Source: Myxococcales bacterium
GTDB lineage: Bacteria; Myxococcota_A; Polyangia; Polyangiales; Houyiibacteriaceae
Direction of reading: 5' to 3'
DNA: 64,000 nt
Assembly (NCBI GenBank): GCA_029863605.1
Contig: JAOTVB010000005.1
Span: 124,001 to 188,000 of the forward strand
This document shows, in pieces, positions 25,505 through 35,075 of the stretch (position 1 is the stretch's first letter; each line of letters opens with the position of its first letter). Below the pieces are notes generated by a model. It ran no database searches. It was given only the letters and a program-made list of their open reading frames with translations, and was not told where the DNA came from. Made by a program: the position numbers and the translations under genes.

Positions 25505-25985
25505 TGCTTTGGAGAAGGCATGCGACACCTCGGCGCAATCGTCGAAGGCGGGGCATTGGATGACGATGTTGCAACCGGATGCAGCCCCGAAAACGACGCG
25601 GCCTTTTCGCTCACGCTGGAGACCGAGGCAACGTCGGTCACATTGACGGCCACTCGAAGGGGCCAAACCTCCGAATTCTCTTCTGTTCAATTTCGAGCCA
25701 GGCGAGGATCCCGATCCCGGCTGTGACACCGATGCAACCTGCCAAGCTCCGACGCCCATCTGTAGCTCCGTGCGCTCCGGCGCTGCGAGGTCTGCATCGA
25801 CGATGCGTATGCGGGTCAGGTCGATTCGGGCTGCAGCGAAGCGAGGCCGCTTTGCGTCACGCTGGCAGGTCAGGAGCGCGCGTGCTTGCTCGCCGGGGAG
25901 TCTGAGTCCGAGCGCGGCACGGCTGACAGCGGTGGCTGCTCGCTCACCCAAGGGGGGCCTCGCGCTGCAATTAGTCAGGGAGCCT
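25505..25985 (+). pseudogene. Relic of a Cys-rich surface protein gene
   Basis: Pieces of coding sequence can be read only by switching frame. One frame reads an acidic stretch (GCSPENDAAFSLTLETEA). From about 25690 another reads EDPDPGCDTDATCQAPTPIC. A third then reads CEVCIDDAYAGQVDSGCS. The last two resemble the repeats of the adjacent giant protein ([17 protein letters not shown]). I read this as a decayed paralogue or detached fragment; exact limits are uncertain. Confidence 0.5.
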
Positions 25986-26136
25986 GCTTAATCCTTGTGG
26001 GCTCTATTCTGGCCCGGGAGCGCAAAAATTTGGGCGCGTAGCAACATAAATACTTGATTTGTGCACTAACACACGATTAACTGAACCCGACAGCGTTCCG
26101 GCAAGGGCTGGAGTGCTGCGTTCTTGAGGGGGAATC

Positions 26137-29100
26137 ATGGGTCGTCGTGCTTGGGAGAATCGCTTTGCCGCACTGGTGACGTTGCTGGCCATCTGGGGCT
26201 GGTCCGCCACCGCCGATGCTTCGCATTTTCGTCATGGAACGATCCAATGGCGGATTCCAGACCCGCTTGGCGCTCCGCTCACCGTCGAGTTCACGGTCAC
26301 CTCAAGTTGGCGCAGCTCATTCATTGGCTCCACCGACCTGAACTTTGGCGATGGAACGAGCAACGGCAGCCAGACCGGCACCACGATCGGAACCGGCGTC
26401 GACTCCGTCGGCAACCCCTATTCGACGCAACAGTACGTGGTGACCCACACCTATGCTTCGGCCGGGTACTACAAGGCTTTCTACGACAGCTGCTGTCGCG
26501 TCGCAGGTCTGGAAAACGGCGCAAACGCGTCCTTCCGCGTCGAAACCAACATCATTATCGAAGCAGACGGAAGCAACCTGTCGCCTCCAGGAACCGCAAG
26601 CCCCGCGATCATTCAAATGCAGGCGGGTGGCATACGGACACATGATTTCTTCTTCTTCGACCCGGACGGCGATCCCGTGACTTGTCGCTTCGCGACCTCT
26701 GCCGAGACCGGCATTCCAGCCAGCGAGGTCATTCCTAGCGTGCCGGCCAGCGGTGCGCAGCCGGCGATCACCGAATCGATGGGCGCCTGTCAGATCCAGT
26801 GGGACCTCACGGCTGCGGTAGTGGGACAGCAATATGTGCTTCATTTCACGCTCGAATCGCCGAGCGCAGGCGGCACGAGCTCGACGGCGATCGACCTCAT
26901 CGTCGAGATGGTTTCAACGCCCATTCCGAGCTGCCCAGATAGTGATTCGTTCACCGTGCCCGTCGGCACGCCATTTTCGCAGGTCGTGGGAGCGACCGAT
27001 ACCGGCGACCTCACGATCGATGTCATCGGCCTTCCTCCAGGGGCGACTCTGACGCCACCTGCAGGCACGACGGGACCGAGCCCGGTTTCGACGACACTCG
27101 ATTGGACGCCCGCATTCTCAGACAACGGAACGACGAACTACACCGTCATCACCTTTACCAATCCGGCAGATATCACCGGTAGCTGCACGCTCACGATCAA
27201 TGTGCCGGCGGTATGCGGGAACGGGCTGACCGAGCAGGGCGAAGCCTGCGACGACGGAAACATGATCCCCGGCGACGGCTGCAACGCCGACTGCTTGAAG
27301 GAGAACGGGCAAACCTGCACGGATCGCAACCAGTGCGAAAGCGGGGTGTGCGACGCCGCCGAAAATCCGGACGTCTGCGAGCCCGCCAATAGCTGTGGCA
27401 ACAGCGACCTCGAAGGCAGCGAAGTCTGTGACGATGGCAATCCCGACGCCGGGGACGGATGTAGCGACTCGTGCGCCGTCGAACCAGGGTGGACCTGTCC
27501 GGCCCCAGGGATGCCGTGTCAGGAGATCTGCGGCGACAGCATGGTCGTCGGTGGTGAAACCTGCGATGACGGCGACGCCAACCTCAACGATGCCTGCCCG
27601 GATGGCGCGACCGGAAGCTGCCTCGTGGCGAGCTGTGGCGACGGATTCCTCTGGAATACCGATGGCGGATCCGAGGCCTGCGACGACGGCAACATTGCAA
27701 CCGGCGATGGATGCGACGACAGTTGCTTGAAAGAGCTGGGCGAGAGCTGTACGGCGGGCGCGGAATGTGCAAGTACGATCTGCGATACCGTTGGGAGCAA
27801 TACGTGTGAGCCCGCGGATACCTGTGGAAACGGGACCGTCGAAACGGGGGAGAGCTGCGACGACGGAAACACCGCCGACGCGGACGGGTGCGACAGCGTC
27901 TGTCTGCGAGAAGAGGGTGCCGGTTGCAGCATGGGCTCCGAGTGCGCGTCCGGACAGTGTGACGCCGGGGGGCTCGGCTGCGTGGCCTGCTTCGACGACC
28001 AAACCGGCACCACAACCGACTCGGGCTGCAGCGGGATTGCCCCATACTGTGACACGAGCGGCATGTTCCCATTCTGCATCGCGGCGTGCTCGGATAGTGG
28101 CGCTGGTGCGACGGACGTCGGTTGCTCTGGGACGGATAACGCCTGTGAAGAGACCGGCAGCAATCCGGTTTGCGTGGACTGCACCGACGCGTTGGATTGC
28201 TCGCTGAGTGATGCGTGTGACGTAGCTACCAATACCTGCGTGGAAGGCTGCTTCGCAGACACAGATTGCCGAGTCGCCACCGAGCCCGTCTGCGACACGT
28301 CGGCCTCAACGCCAGGCCTCTGTGTGACCTGTATCAACGATCAGGCAGGGGTGATGCCGGACGAAGGCTGCACCAATCCGGCGCTTCCGCTCTGCAACGG
28401 GGCGTCGGGCGTGGCCGGGACCGAATGCGCTTTTTGTCTAGACGACATGAGCGGAACCGCGATGGACAGCGGCTGTACGAGCTCCGATGCGGCACTGTGC
28501 GACACCTCCGTCGAGGGCGGAGCCTGTGTGGAATGCATTGCAGATAACGACTGCCCGGGGCTCCAGATCTGCACCACAAGCCAAACCTGTGAATATCCCG
28601 ACACGGACGGGGATGGGCTAACCGACCAATTCGACACGGACGACGATGGGGACGGCGTTCCTGACAATCAAGAAGGCGGCGGAACCGACGTTTCGGTCGA
28701 CACCGACGGGGATGGCGTCCCCGACTACGCAGATCCCGACGAGATGAGCTGCACCGACGACGACTCCAACGGTATCTGCGATGCGCTCCCGAGCAGTGTC
28801 GACCAGGATGGAGACGGGATTCCAAACCATCTCGACCTCGATAGCGACGGGGATGGAGTTCCGGATGCGACCGAGGGCCACGATGCCGACGGAGACGGTC
28901 TGGCTGACGCCATAGCTTCGGGCAACGACGACGACGGCGATGGCTTGGACGACGGGTTCGATCCGGATTGTTCGGGGATGCCCGTGGGTTGCGCTGCCGA
29001 CGGCCTGCCCGCAGCGGCGCACGACCGGGATGGCGACGGAGCGCCGGACTACCTCGACGCCGACAGCGACAATGACGGCCTCCTCGATCGGGTGGAGGCG

Positions 29101-31302
29101 TTCGATGGAAACGGCGATGGGGTTCCCGAAGCGGTTCCAAGTGGCGTCGACGCCGACGGCAATGGCCTCGACGATGCCTTCGACGTTGCTCAGGGCGGGA
29201 TCGGCACGACGGGTCAAGACACGGACAGCGACAGTCGCCCCGACTATCTCGATCAGGACAGCGACGGCGACGGCATCACCGACCGAGTCGAGTGTCCTGA
29301 CCCAACCGCTTGTCCCGACGCCGATGGCGATGGCGCGCCAGATGCGCTCGACGCCGATTCGGACGACGATGGAATTTCGGATACCATCGAAGGACACGAC
29401 GGCGATGCCGATGGCTTACCCGACTTCGCGCCGCTCGGAGCGGATGACGACGAGGATGGGCTCGACGATGCCTACGACCTCGATATGGCCGGAGGGGTTC
29501 CAGCTCCGCTTCCCGATCGGGATGGGGATGGAACGCCGGACTACCGAGACCCGGACGATGATGGCGACGGCGTGGGCTCTGCGTTCGAGTGCACGGACCC
29601 GGTGGCTGGATGCCCCGATGGCGATGGCGACGGGGTACCGGATTACCTCGATGCAGACCAAAGCCCAGTTGACAGCGACGGGGACGGGATTCCCGATGTC
29701 GTGGAATGCGAAGGAGATGTATCGAGCTGCCGGGATACCGATGGCAACGGAACCCCGGATCACCAGGATCCCGACGACGATGGCGACGGGGTCCTGACCT
29801 CGGTGGAGTGCACTACGAGTCCCGACCTTTGCGACATGGATGGTGATGGCCTTCCTGACCATCGGGACATCGACAGCGACGGAGACGGCATCGACGACTC
29901 GGTCGAATGCGTGGACGGGGCGAGCTGTGCCGACTCAGACGGTGACGGCGTACCCGACTACCTCGATCTCGACAGCGACGACGATGGCATTGCCGACGCG
30001 ATCGAAGGACACGATGCGAACATGGACGGAGTGCCGGACGCGGTTGCGCTCGCGATGGACACCGATATGGACGGCCTCGATGATGCGTTCGACCCGGATG
30101 ACGGAGGTGTATTTGCCCCGACGCAGGACACCAACGACGATGGCACGCCAGATTACCAGGACGCGGACGATGATGGAGACCGCATCGACACGTCCTTCGA
30201 GTGCACCGATCCGGGCGCAGGGTGTCCGAACGGCGACGGTGACGGAATGCCGGACTACCTCGATGCCGACGACGGATTGAGCGACACCGATGGGGACGGG
30301 ATTCCCGATGTCGTCGAATGCCCGCCGCCAGGCGATCCGGTGGGCGATCCATTCAACTGTCCCGACACGGACGGCGACGGGATGCCGGATTTCAACGATC
30401 CCGATGACGACGACGACGGGATCGACACCGCAAACGAGAACTACGATGGCGACTCCGACCCGACCGACCAGGATAGCGACGGTGATGGCGCGCCGGACTA
30501 CCTCGACGACGACGACGACGACGACGGCACGTCGACCGCGGGCGAGTGCCCCGATTTCGCAGCCGGCTGTGCCGACAGCGACGGCGACGGAACTCCGGAT
30601 TACCTCGATGTCTGCGGCGACGACATGGTGAGCGTCATCGATGTCGGCTCGGGCTGGGAGGAGTGCGACGACGGGAACGCGATCGACGGCGACGGATGCG
30701 ACGCCGCTTGCCGTCTCGAATCGGATGTCCCGGACACCGACGGCGATGGGATTATCGACGATGTCGAATGCCCACCGCCCGGAAGCCCGCTTCAGCCGTC
30801 GAGCTGCCCAGACACCGATGGGGATGGGATGTTTGACTTCGAAGATCCGGACGATGACGGAGACGGCGTCAATACGGCAGACGAAAGCTACGATGGCGAC
30901 TCGGATCCGACCGATGACGACACCGATGGCGACGACATTCCGAACTATCTCGATTCAGATGACGACGATGACGGCATCGATACGATGGACGAAGTTGCTG
31001 CGTCGGGCGAGCTTGGCAATGACGACGTCGACGGGGATGGAGACGTCAACTGGCTCGATACCGACAGCGATGGCGACGGCATTGCAGATGGTGACGAACC
31101 CACGGATGCCGACTCGAATGGGGTTCCTGACTACCTCGAGGCGCCTATGGATGTACCCGACTTCGGGGGATTGACTCTGGAAGGCGGCGGCGGTCGCGAA
31201 AATTGTCACGTGCAGATGACAGGCGGCCAAAGTCCTGCGGGTGCTCTATTCTTCCTGTTGGCGGCCTTGTCCTTGGTGGCTCGTCGCTCCCGTCGCCTCT
31301 AA
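26137..31302 (+). CDS. Giant secreted Cys-rich / thrombospondin-3-repeat protein with myxosortase-type C-terminus
   Basis: A 1721-residue exported protein. A signal peptide (about 1-29, ending ADA) precedes a PKD-like domain starting [14 protein letters not shown] and a second beta-rich domain (about 270-365). Then come DUF4215-type myxobacterial Cys-rich repeats (about 365-620; CGNG, CDDGN, GDGC patterns), further Cys-rich modules (about 620-820), and a very long run of Asp-rich thrombospondin type-3-like calcium-binding repeats (about 825-1675; DTDGDGIPD types). The end has a Cys, a hydrophobic segment ([14 protein letters not shown]) and RRSRRL, as expected for myxosortase surface anchoring. 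Probably a long, Ca2+-stiffened surface adhesin or matrix protein. A purine-rich GAGGGGGA precedes the ATG. Confidence 0.88.
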   Translation: MGRRAWENRFAALVTLLAIWGWSATADASHFRHGTIQWRIPDPLGAPLTVEFTVTSSWRSSFIGSTDLNFGDGTSNGSQTGTTIGTGVDSVGNPYSTQQYVVTHTYASAGYYKAFYDSCCRVAGLENGANASFRVETNIIIEADGSNLSPPGTASPAIIQMQAGGIRTHDFFFFDPDGDPVTCRFATSAETGIPASEVIPSVPASGAQPAITESMGACQIQWDLTAAVVGQQYVLHFTLESPSAGGTSSTAIDLIVEMVSTPIPSCPDSDSFTVPVGTPFSQVVGATDTGDLTIDVIGLPPGATLTPPAGTTGPSPVSTTLDWTPAFSDNGTTNYTVITFTNPADITGSCTLTINVPAVCGNGLTEQGEACDDGNMIPGDGCNADCLKENGQTCTDRNQCESGVCDAAENPDVCEPANSCGNSDLEGSEVCDDGNPDAGDGCSDSCAVEPGWTCPAPGMPCQEICGDSMVVGGETCDDGDANLNDACPDGATGSCLVASCGDGFLWNTDGGSEACDDGNIATGDGCDDSCLKELGESCTAGAECASTICDTVGSNTCEPADTCGNGTVETGESCDDGNTADADGCDSVCLREEGAGCSMGSECASGQCDAGGLGCVACFDDQTGTTTDSGCSGIAPYCDTSGMFPFCIAACSDSGAGATDVGCSGTDNACEETGSNPVCVDCTDALDCSLSDACDVATNTCVEGCFADTDCRVATEPVCDTSASTPGLCVTCINDQAGVMPDEGCTNPALPLCNGASGVAGTECAFCLDDMSGTAMDSGCTSSDAALCDTSVEGGACVECIADNDCPGLQICTTSQTCEYPDTDGDGLTDQFDTDDDGDGVPDNQEGGGTDVSVDTDGDGVPDYADPDEMSCTDDDSNGICDALPSSVDQDGDGIPNHLDLDSDGDGVPDATEGHDADGDGLADAIASGNDDDGDGLDDGFDPDCSGMPVGCAADGLPAAAHDRDGDGAPDYLDADSDNDGLLDRVEAFDGNGDGVPEAVPSGVDADGNGLDDAFDVAQGGIGTTGQDTDSDSRPDYLDQDSDGDGITDRVECPDPTACPDADGDGAPDALDADSDDDGISDTIEGHDGDADGLPDFAPLGADDDEDGLDDAYDLDMAGGVPAPLPDRDGDGTPDYRDPDDDGDGVGSAFECTDPVAGCPDGDGDGVPDYLDADQSPVDSDGDGIPDVVECEGDVSSCRDTDGNGTPDHQDPDDDGDGVLTSVECTTSPDLCDMDGDGLPDHRDIDSDGDGIDDSVECVDGASCADSDGDGVPDYLDLDSDDDGIADAIEGHDANMDGVPDAVALAMDTDMDGLDDAFDPDDGGVFAPTQDTNDDGTPDYQDADDDGDRIDTSFECTDPGAGCPNGDGDGMPDYLDADDGLSDTDGDGIPDVVECPPPGDPVGDPFNCPDTDGDGMPDFNDPDDDDDGIDTANENYDGDSDPTDQDSDGDGAPDYLDDDDDDDGTSTAGECPDFAAGCADSDGDGTPDYLDVCGDDMVSVIDVGSGWEECDDGNAIDGDGCDAACRLESDVPDTDGDGIIDDVECPPPGSPLQPSSCPDTDGDGMFDFEDPDDDGDGVNTADESYDGDSDPTDDDTDGDDIPNYLDSDDDDDGIDTMDEVAASGELGNDDVDGDGDVNWLDTDSDGDGIADGDEPTDADSNGVPDYLEAPMDVPDFGGLTLEGGGGRENCHVQMTGGQSPAGALFFLLAALSLVARRSRRL

Positions 31303-31939
31303 CGTAGGAAGACATAGGCTTTCGCCGATCGCTCGGACACCGCATCAAAATCGGACTCCGCCCTTCTTGTAAGGGAGTAGCCACGCAGCCTTACGTACGA
31401 CCTGGTCACCACCTGCGAAAAGATCTTAGAGATGGCGGGCCTCATCCTGGTCATCCGCGCGCAGTTGAATGGGGTCAGCCACCTTTGGGTCGAATCGAAG
31501 AAGTTCCCCGCTCCGGTCAAAGAGAACTTTAAACCGACATCGACGTAGACGCGCGCGCCCGCTTTGATTCCGATGCGGGCATAGCGAATTCAAAGATCCT
31601 GTCTGCGCTGTGAGTCACGCGACATAACATCTAGTACCGCGCAATTCGGTCGGTTGCCTCAGGTGAACGAGCGCAAGGGCAATCAGCTCCGTCGCTCCTG
31701 TGCCTCTGCGACGTGTTCGGTTGCGCCGTCATCGGCGCTAAGCACCATCGAAGCAAGCTCCAACGCTCTACGGACGGCAAACTCAGGACAGACGTTGTGC
31801 AAGATTTCTTGAGCGAGCTGGAATGCCGGCGCCTGGATGACTGCGCTTGCCAAGTCGTGAACTTGCGCGATCGGCGCATGCTCTTGATCGATTCCGACCG
31901 CCTTCCACCACGATTGACCACCGGAGGTGCTCGAAATAC
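31303..31939. other. Gene-poor interval with decayed sequence
   Basis: No intact gene is convincing. On the minus strand a frame without a start, from inside the neighbouring CocE relic down to a stop at 31683, reads smoothly (WWKAVGIDQEHAPIAQVHDL ... RRALELASMVLSADDG) and could be the tail of a lost gene; I do not recognise it. The left direct repeat of a pair (31621-31649) also lies here. Confidence 0.4.
31621..31649 (+). repeat. Left copy of a direct repeat pair flanking the CocE relic
   Basis: GACATAAC, a 2-base spacer, CTAGTACCGCG, one variable base, AATTCGG. The partner at 32757-32786 has the same blocks in the same order with a 3-base spacer. The two copies enclose about 1.1 kb. Confidence 0.65.
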
Positions 31940-32512
31940 TCAGCGCACGACGGGCACCAGCAAGTGCGAGTCGTACTGCGCGCCGGTGTGGATCGAGTGG
32001 GTGCCAAGGTTGACGTCGTCCGAGTGGTCGTGGGCGAGCGATGGATGCTCAAAGAGATCCTGCCCTTGAACGACGACCCGGAGCGACTCTCCTGCGCGGA
32101 AGAGCGTGCTGCTGGGGAGAATCTCGACCTCCACGGGAACGATCTCGTCCGGGGTGAGCGGCTGGGGGTCGCTATGGGAGAGCCACGGCTGCCACGGGGT
32201 CGAGCGCTCTTCGTCGAGCGCTCGCTCCGACACGCGTAGCCAACCAAGAGCCACCGGAGTCTCCGCGAAGCCAGCCTTCCCGTGGAAGTGGACGACCTCG
32301 CCCTGCGCGTTGAGCTTCTCGATGCCGACGAAGAGGTCCATGTCGGTCCCCTCGGTCGTGGAGACCCAGAGCTTCAGCTTCATGTTTCCGGTCAGCTCGG
32401 TGTCCTCGTCGAAGGTGATCGTGAAGGTCGCTCTTCCGCACCCTTGGATTTCGGGTAGTTGCGTTACACCACTAGACTCTTCGGCAGGTCGCCACCGTTT
32501 CGCCACTTCCAT
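31940..32512 (-). pseudogene. C-terminal remnant of a CocE/NonD-family hydrolase
   Basis: The 190-residue frame carries only the jelly-roll C-terminal domain of X-Pro dipeptidyl-peptidase/CocE-type hydrolases (FDEDTELTGNMKLKLWVSTT, GWLRVSERALDEERS, DEIVPVEVEILPSS, RAGESLRVVVQGQDL, ending YDSHLLVPVV). The catalytic alpha/beta-hydrolase domain, normally upstream, is absent. Family similarity begins near ATFTITFDEDTEL; the preceding residues look unrelated, and the join coincides with the tRNA-Leu-like motif at 32431-32443. I regard it as a truncated relic. Confidence 0.75.
32431..32454 (+). repeat. Third tRNA-Leu-3'-end-like copy (right boundary candidate)
   Basis: CTCTTCCGCACCC at 32431-32443 and ATTTCGG at 32448-32454 match 25443-25466 at 20 of 24 positions with the same spacing. 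It lies exactly at the 5' breakpoint of the CocE relic, so it may be the right end of a 7-kb inserted segment. Confidence 0.5.
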
Positions 32513-32602
32513 ACGCGCTACTAGTCACAAACACGCCCGAATCGTGTGGACTAACAACGGCACAGGTCTTGATGGCGTTCCGTACTCGTGCGGGTTCACG
32601 CT

Positions 32603-32686
32603 GCTCACTCAGGCTCCTGAATTGCGCAGAACGCCTTATGAGTAAACTCTGCGAGACTAAGACAGGGCCTTTGTAGTGACTATCAG
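32603..32686 (-). repeat. Dispersed 83-84 bp repeat, copy A (inverted)
   Basis: Inverted relative to copies B and C. Nearly identical to 41751-41833 and 48301-48383: shared blocks include GTCTTAGTCTCGCAGAGTTT, AAGGCGTTCTGCGCAATTCA and the end CTGAGTGAGC. Copy A has one extra base in the last block. It contains no gene. Confidence 0.85.
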
Positions 32687-32756
32687 CGAGATTCAGCGAG
32701 ATGGAGTGGAGATGCAGTACGGCGATCCAAACGCGAAACGAAGTGCGCCGCAAGTC

Positions 32757-32786
32757 GACATAACGAGCTAGTACCGCGAAATTCGG
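32757..32786 (+). repeat. Right copy of the direct repeat pair
   Basis: GACATAAC, GAG, CTAGTACCGCG, A, AATTCGG; the partner is at 31621-31649. Between the copies lie the CocE relic and repeat copy A. Confidence 0.65.
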
Positions 32787-32864
32787 CTCTCAGATTGAGC
32801 CCGATTGGCCAATAGAGCTTTTTGCGGCGATCGGGTGACCAGTGGCTCATCCTCGAAGCAGGAG

Positions 32865-32893
32865 GCCCGCCCCCGCAGAGGCGGGCTCTTCTT
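32865..32893 (+). terminator. Hairpin with T-rich tail
   Basis: GCCCGCC (32865-32871) pairs with GGCGGGC (32880-32886) and TCTTCTT follows on the plus strand. It lies just beyond the lysyl oxidase stop on the other strand; it may block transcription in either direction. Confidence 0.45.
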
Positions 32894-32925
32894 GCTGCCG
32901 GAAGGGCCCGGCTCCTGCTGTGTGG

Positions 32926-34014
32926 CTACCTTGGTGGGCCTCCCCGACCTTTGCCCTTTTTCGCCTTGCAGCTTACGTCGAGGGTGCCGTTGCCTTGAGC
33001 TCCTCCAAACCCGCCGATGCGTACGAGGAACGTATCGCCGGCATTTGCCTGCACCTTGATTTCCGACTGGAGGTCGCAGCTGTCGTCGTTACACGCCAGG
33101 ACGGACCCGCTTTGCGACGGACAGCTTGTTCCTGGATAGAGGGCTAGCTTCGTGTCGTAGGAGCTTCCGCACAGACTCGCGGTGACCGTGCCCGTGCAAG
33201 AAGCCGTGTATCGGTACCAAACATCACTTTCGACGCCGGAATCGCCGAAGAAAGTGCAACTCAGAGGCTCGGAGGGTCCGTCCGTCGTCGCGAACACGTT
33301 GCTAAACGAGGTGGCGCCGTCCGAAACTGCGATGGCGTTGCTGCAGTTGTCGTTCGGTGGTGGCACTTGCTCGGGGATCACGACCGCCACAGAGGCGACA
33401 TTGTTGGAGTAATCCGATTCGACCAAGAGGCCTGACGGATTGACCTCGATCTCGAGCACATAGTTCCCGGGAGGAACGTCGGTGACATCGACGTACTGGC
33501 AGTCGAGGTGAGGACCATAGACGTCGGCCCAGCCAGCTTGAATCCCTTGATCGGAGCAGGTGAATCGCGCCTTGCCTCGGCCGGAGCCGAACCGGTAGGT
33601 GTCCTGAAGGCAGAAGCTGGCCTTGTTGCCCGTCGCGACGATGCCATTCGGGCCGACGAGACGGTAGTCGGCAAATTCCTCGAAATGGTAGTGCCCGTGG
33701 CACTCGTGAAAATGAAACAGTGGGTTTCCAACGGGGTCGCCCATCACGAGGTCGGCGTTGCCAATGTTACGGCTCTCCGTGGTGAACCGGAGCAAGGTCC
33801 GGACACCGGGTAGCGCGCAGCCTTCGGCCACCGCGCAATGTGAGTCGGAAAACTCTTCGATCGACACGTAGGGATCGATCACATCGGGATTGATGATGAG
33901 ATCGGGCTGCGAGGGTGCGCTCGCAGCTCCGGGGATAAACGCCACCGTGGCCAAAAATACGACCGCGGGGGCTCCTAGAACGAAACCGATTCGGCGATTG
34001 CCGCGTCGAGCCAT
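32926..34014 (-). CDS. Secreted bacterial lysyl oxidase
   Basis: A 362-residue exported protein with a lysyl oxidase domain. After a signal peptide (about 1-33), the copper site FHFHECHGHYHFEEFADY (about 100-117) matches the animal motif, with His106, 108 and 110 as likely ligands. Lys131 (GNKASFCLQDT) and Tyr166 (GWADVYGPHLDCQY) are where the lysyl-tyrosyl-quinone cofactor forms, and DVTDVPPGNYVLEIEVNP and ESDYSNNV are signature stretches. The C-terminal 150 residues (NDNCSNAIAVSDG, DVWYRYTASCTG) form a second beta-rich domain ending in a basic tail. It would oxidise lysine or other primary amines outside the cell. I prefer the ATG at 34014, spaced 7 bases from AAAGGA. Confidence 0.9.
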   Translation of the reverse strand: MARRGNRRIGFVLGAPAVVFLATVAFIPGAASAPSQPDLIINPDVIDPYVSIEEFSDSHCAVAEGCALPGVRTLLRFTTESRNIGNADLVMGDPVGNPLFHFHECHGHYHFEEFADYRLVGPNGIVATGNKASFCLQDTYRFGSGRGKARFTCSDQGIQAGWADVYGPHLDCQYVDVTDVPPGNYVLEIEVNPSGLLVESDYSNNVASVAVVIPEQVPPPNDNCSNAIAVSDGATSFSNVFATTDGPSEPLSCTFFGDSGVESDVWYRYTASCTGTVTASLCGSSYDTKLALYPGTSCPSQSGSVLACNDDSCDLQSEIKVQANAGDTFLVRIGGFGGAQGNGTLDVSCKAKKGKGRGGPPR

Positions 34015-34079
34015 TGTCATGTCCTTTACGGAAAGGGCGAGGAAGACCTTCTGCAGGGTCTTCCCCACCCGATCACAAA

Positions 34080-34469
34080 CTACTCATTACAAGGTTGGCC
34101 GACACACATCTCCAGGAAGGCCGCAGCCGCTGCTCGGATGGCGCTGCTGCCCGGGCCCTTTGCTCGCAGCGCACCGTCGATGCCGTCGCAGTCCGTATCG
34201 TATGGTTCAGTAGTGTCGCAGCAAATGCCGACCCACTCTTCTGGATGGTTCTTCCAGTAGCCTGGTGAGCAGGGCTCCCCGCCGTCACAGGAGGGATCTT
34301 TCGAGCAGTCGGGATCATCGCAATCGACGGCCTTGTCGCCGTCGTTGTCTTTGCCGTCGTCACAGATTTCGACCTTCTTCTGTGCCAGGGAATCCATCGG
34401 GCCACCGCTACCTATGACGAGAAGTCCGAAGCAGCCAAAGACGAGGAGTAATAGAGAGAGTGTTCGCAT
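34080..34469 (-). CDS. Small secreted Cys/Asp-rich protein
   Basis: A 129-residue exported protein. The ATG at 34469 has AGGAAA upstream and begins a hydrophobic signal sequence (MRTLSLLLLVFGCFGLLVIG). A short EICDDGKDNDGDKAVDCDDPDC stretch, typical of myxobacterial MopE-like and surface proteins, is followed by SPGYWKNHPEEW, a motif seen in many secreted proteins of unknown role. It lies 65 bases upstream of the lysyl oxidase gene on the same strand and may be co-transcribed. Confidence 0.75.
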   Translation of the reverse strand: MRTLSLLLLVFGCFGLLVIGSGGPMDSLAQKKVEICDDGKDNDGDKAVDCDDPDCSKDPSCDGGEPCSPGYWKNHPEEWVGICCDTTEPYDTDCDGIDGALRAKGPGSSAIRAAAAAFLEMCVGQPCNE

Positions 34470-34732
34470 GACGTTTTCCTTTCTTCGTGTGAAGTGCACC
34501 GACAGCTGGGGGACGGGTGCACACCTGCAGATCCTCCGTTCAGGGAGATTCAGCGAGGTGCGTAGGTGACCACGCCGATGCGAAGGTCGTCAAGCACTTG
34601 CGACCCCCCGCGAGTGGCAAGTGGGTCGCGCGGGTGGGCGCGCCTCGATGACACGGTTGGCCCGTCTCCGTAGGCAACCCTGAAAGTTCATCGCCTTTGT
34701 GAGCAGCCTCACATTTCGTCACTGCCGTCTCG
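34470..34732. other. Short intergenic interval
   Basis: I see no gene here. It separates the small secreted protein from the transposase relic; no repeat, RNA or clear promoter could be supported. Confidence 0.4.
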
Positions 34733-34891
34733 TCAGACGGGCCGCCGCCTCGAACTTCCTTGCCGGCGCAAGCTGCGATGAGCGTTCGGGGCGAGCACGC
34801 CGTGATAGACGATGAGGTTCACGTAGGGGCGCGGAATCAGCGCAGCGAGCTTTTCGAGTAGCTCCAGCGGCTGAAGGGCGAACGCCTGTAA
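34733..34891 (-). pseudogene. C-terminal remnant of an IS91/IS801-type (Y2) transposase
   Basis: The stretch FALQPLELLEKLAALIPRP followed by VNLIVYHGVLAPNAH is the characteristic end of Y2 rolling-circle transposases of the IS801/IS91 group. Only about 40 residues of it remain, so it is non-functional. Upstream in the same frame (34892-35059) is an unrelated Cys-rich piece (GGCNPPCNEEELCAADGQCV), itself a relic of a myxobacterial surface protein. Confidence 0.75.
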
Positions 34892-35075
34892 GAAACCTCC
34901 CGCGCCGAGGCGGAAAATCGTATGCAGCCGGTTGGCCATGCGAAGGTCTGCGTTTTCCTCCGACGAGCTCCCTTCCTCGTTGCTGACAGGCTGCGTTCCC
35001 GCCACGCATTGGCCGTCAGCGGCACACAGCTCTTCCTCGTTGCACGGTGGATTGCAACCTCCTCTCAGAAGACCG

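Noticed and set aside
28334-30352. Long minus-strand and other plus-frame proteins inside the giant gene
   Set aside because: They are repetitive Arg/Thr-rich or Val/Gly-rich shadows of the Asp-rich calcium repeats and have no starts or signals.
28600-31140. CRISPR array or tandem DNA repeat element
   Set aside because: The periodicity is that of coding calcium-binding repeats, variable in length, without spacers.
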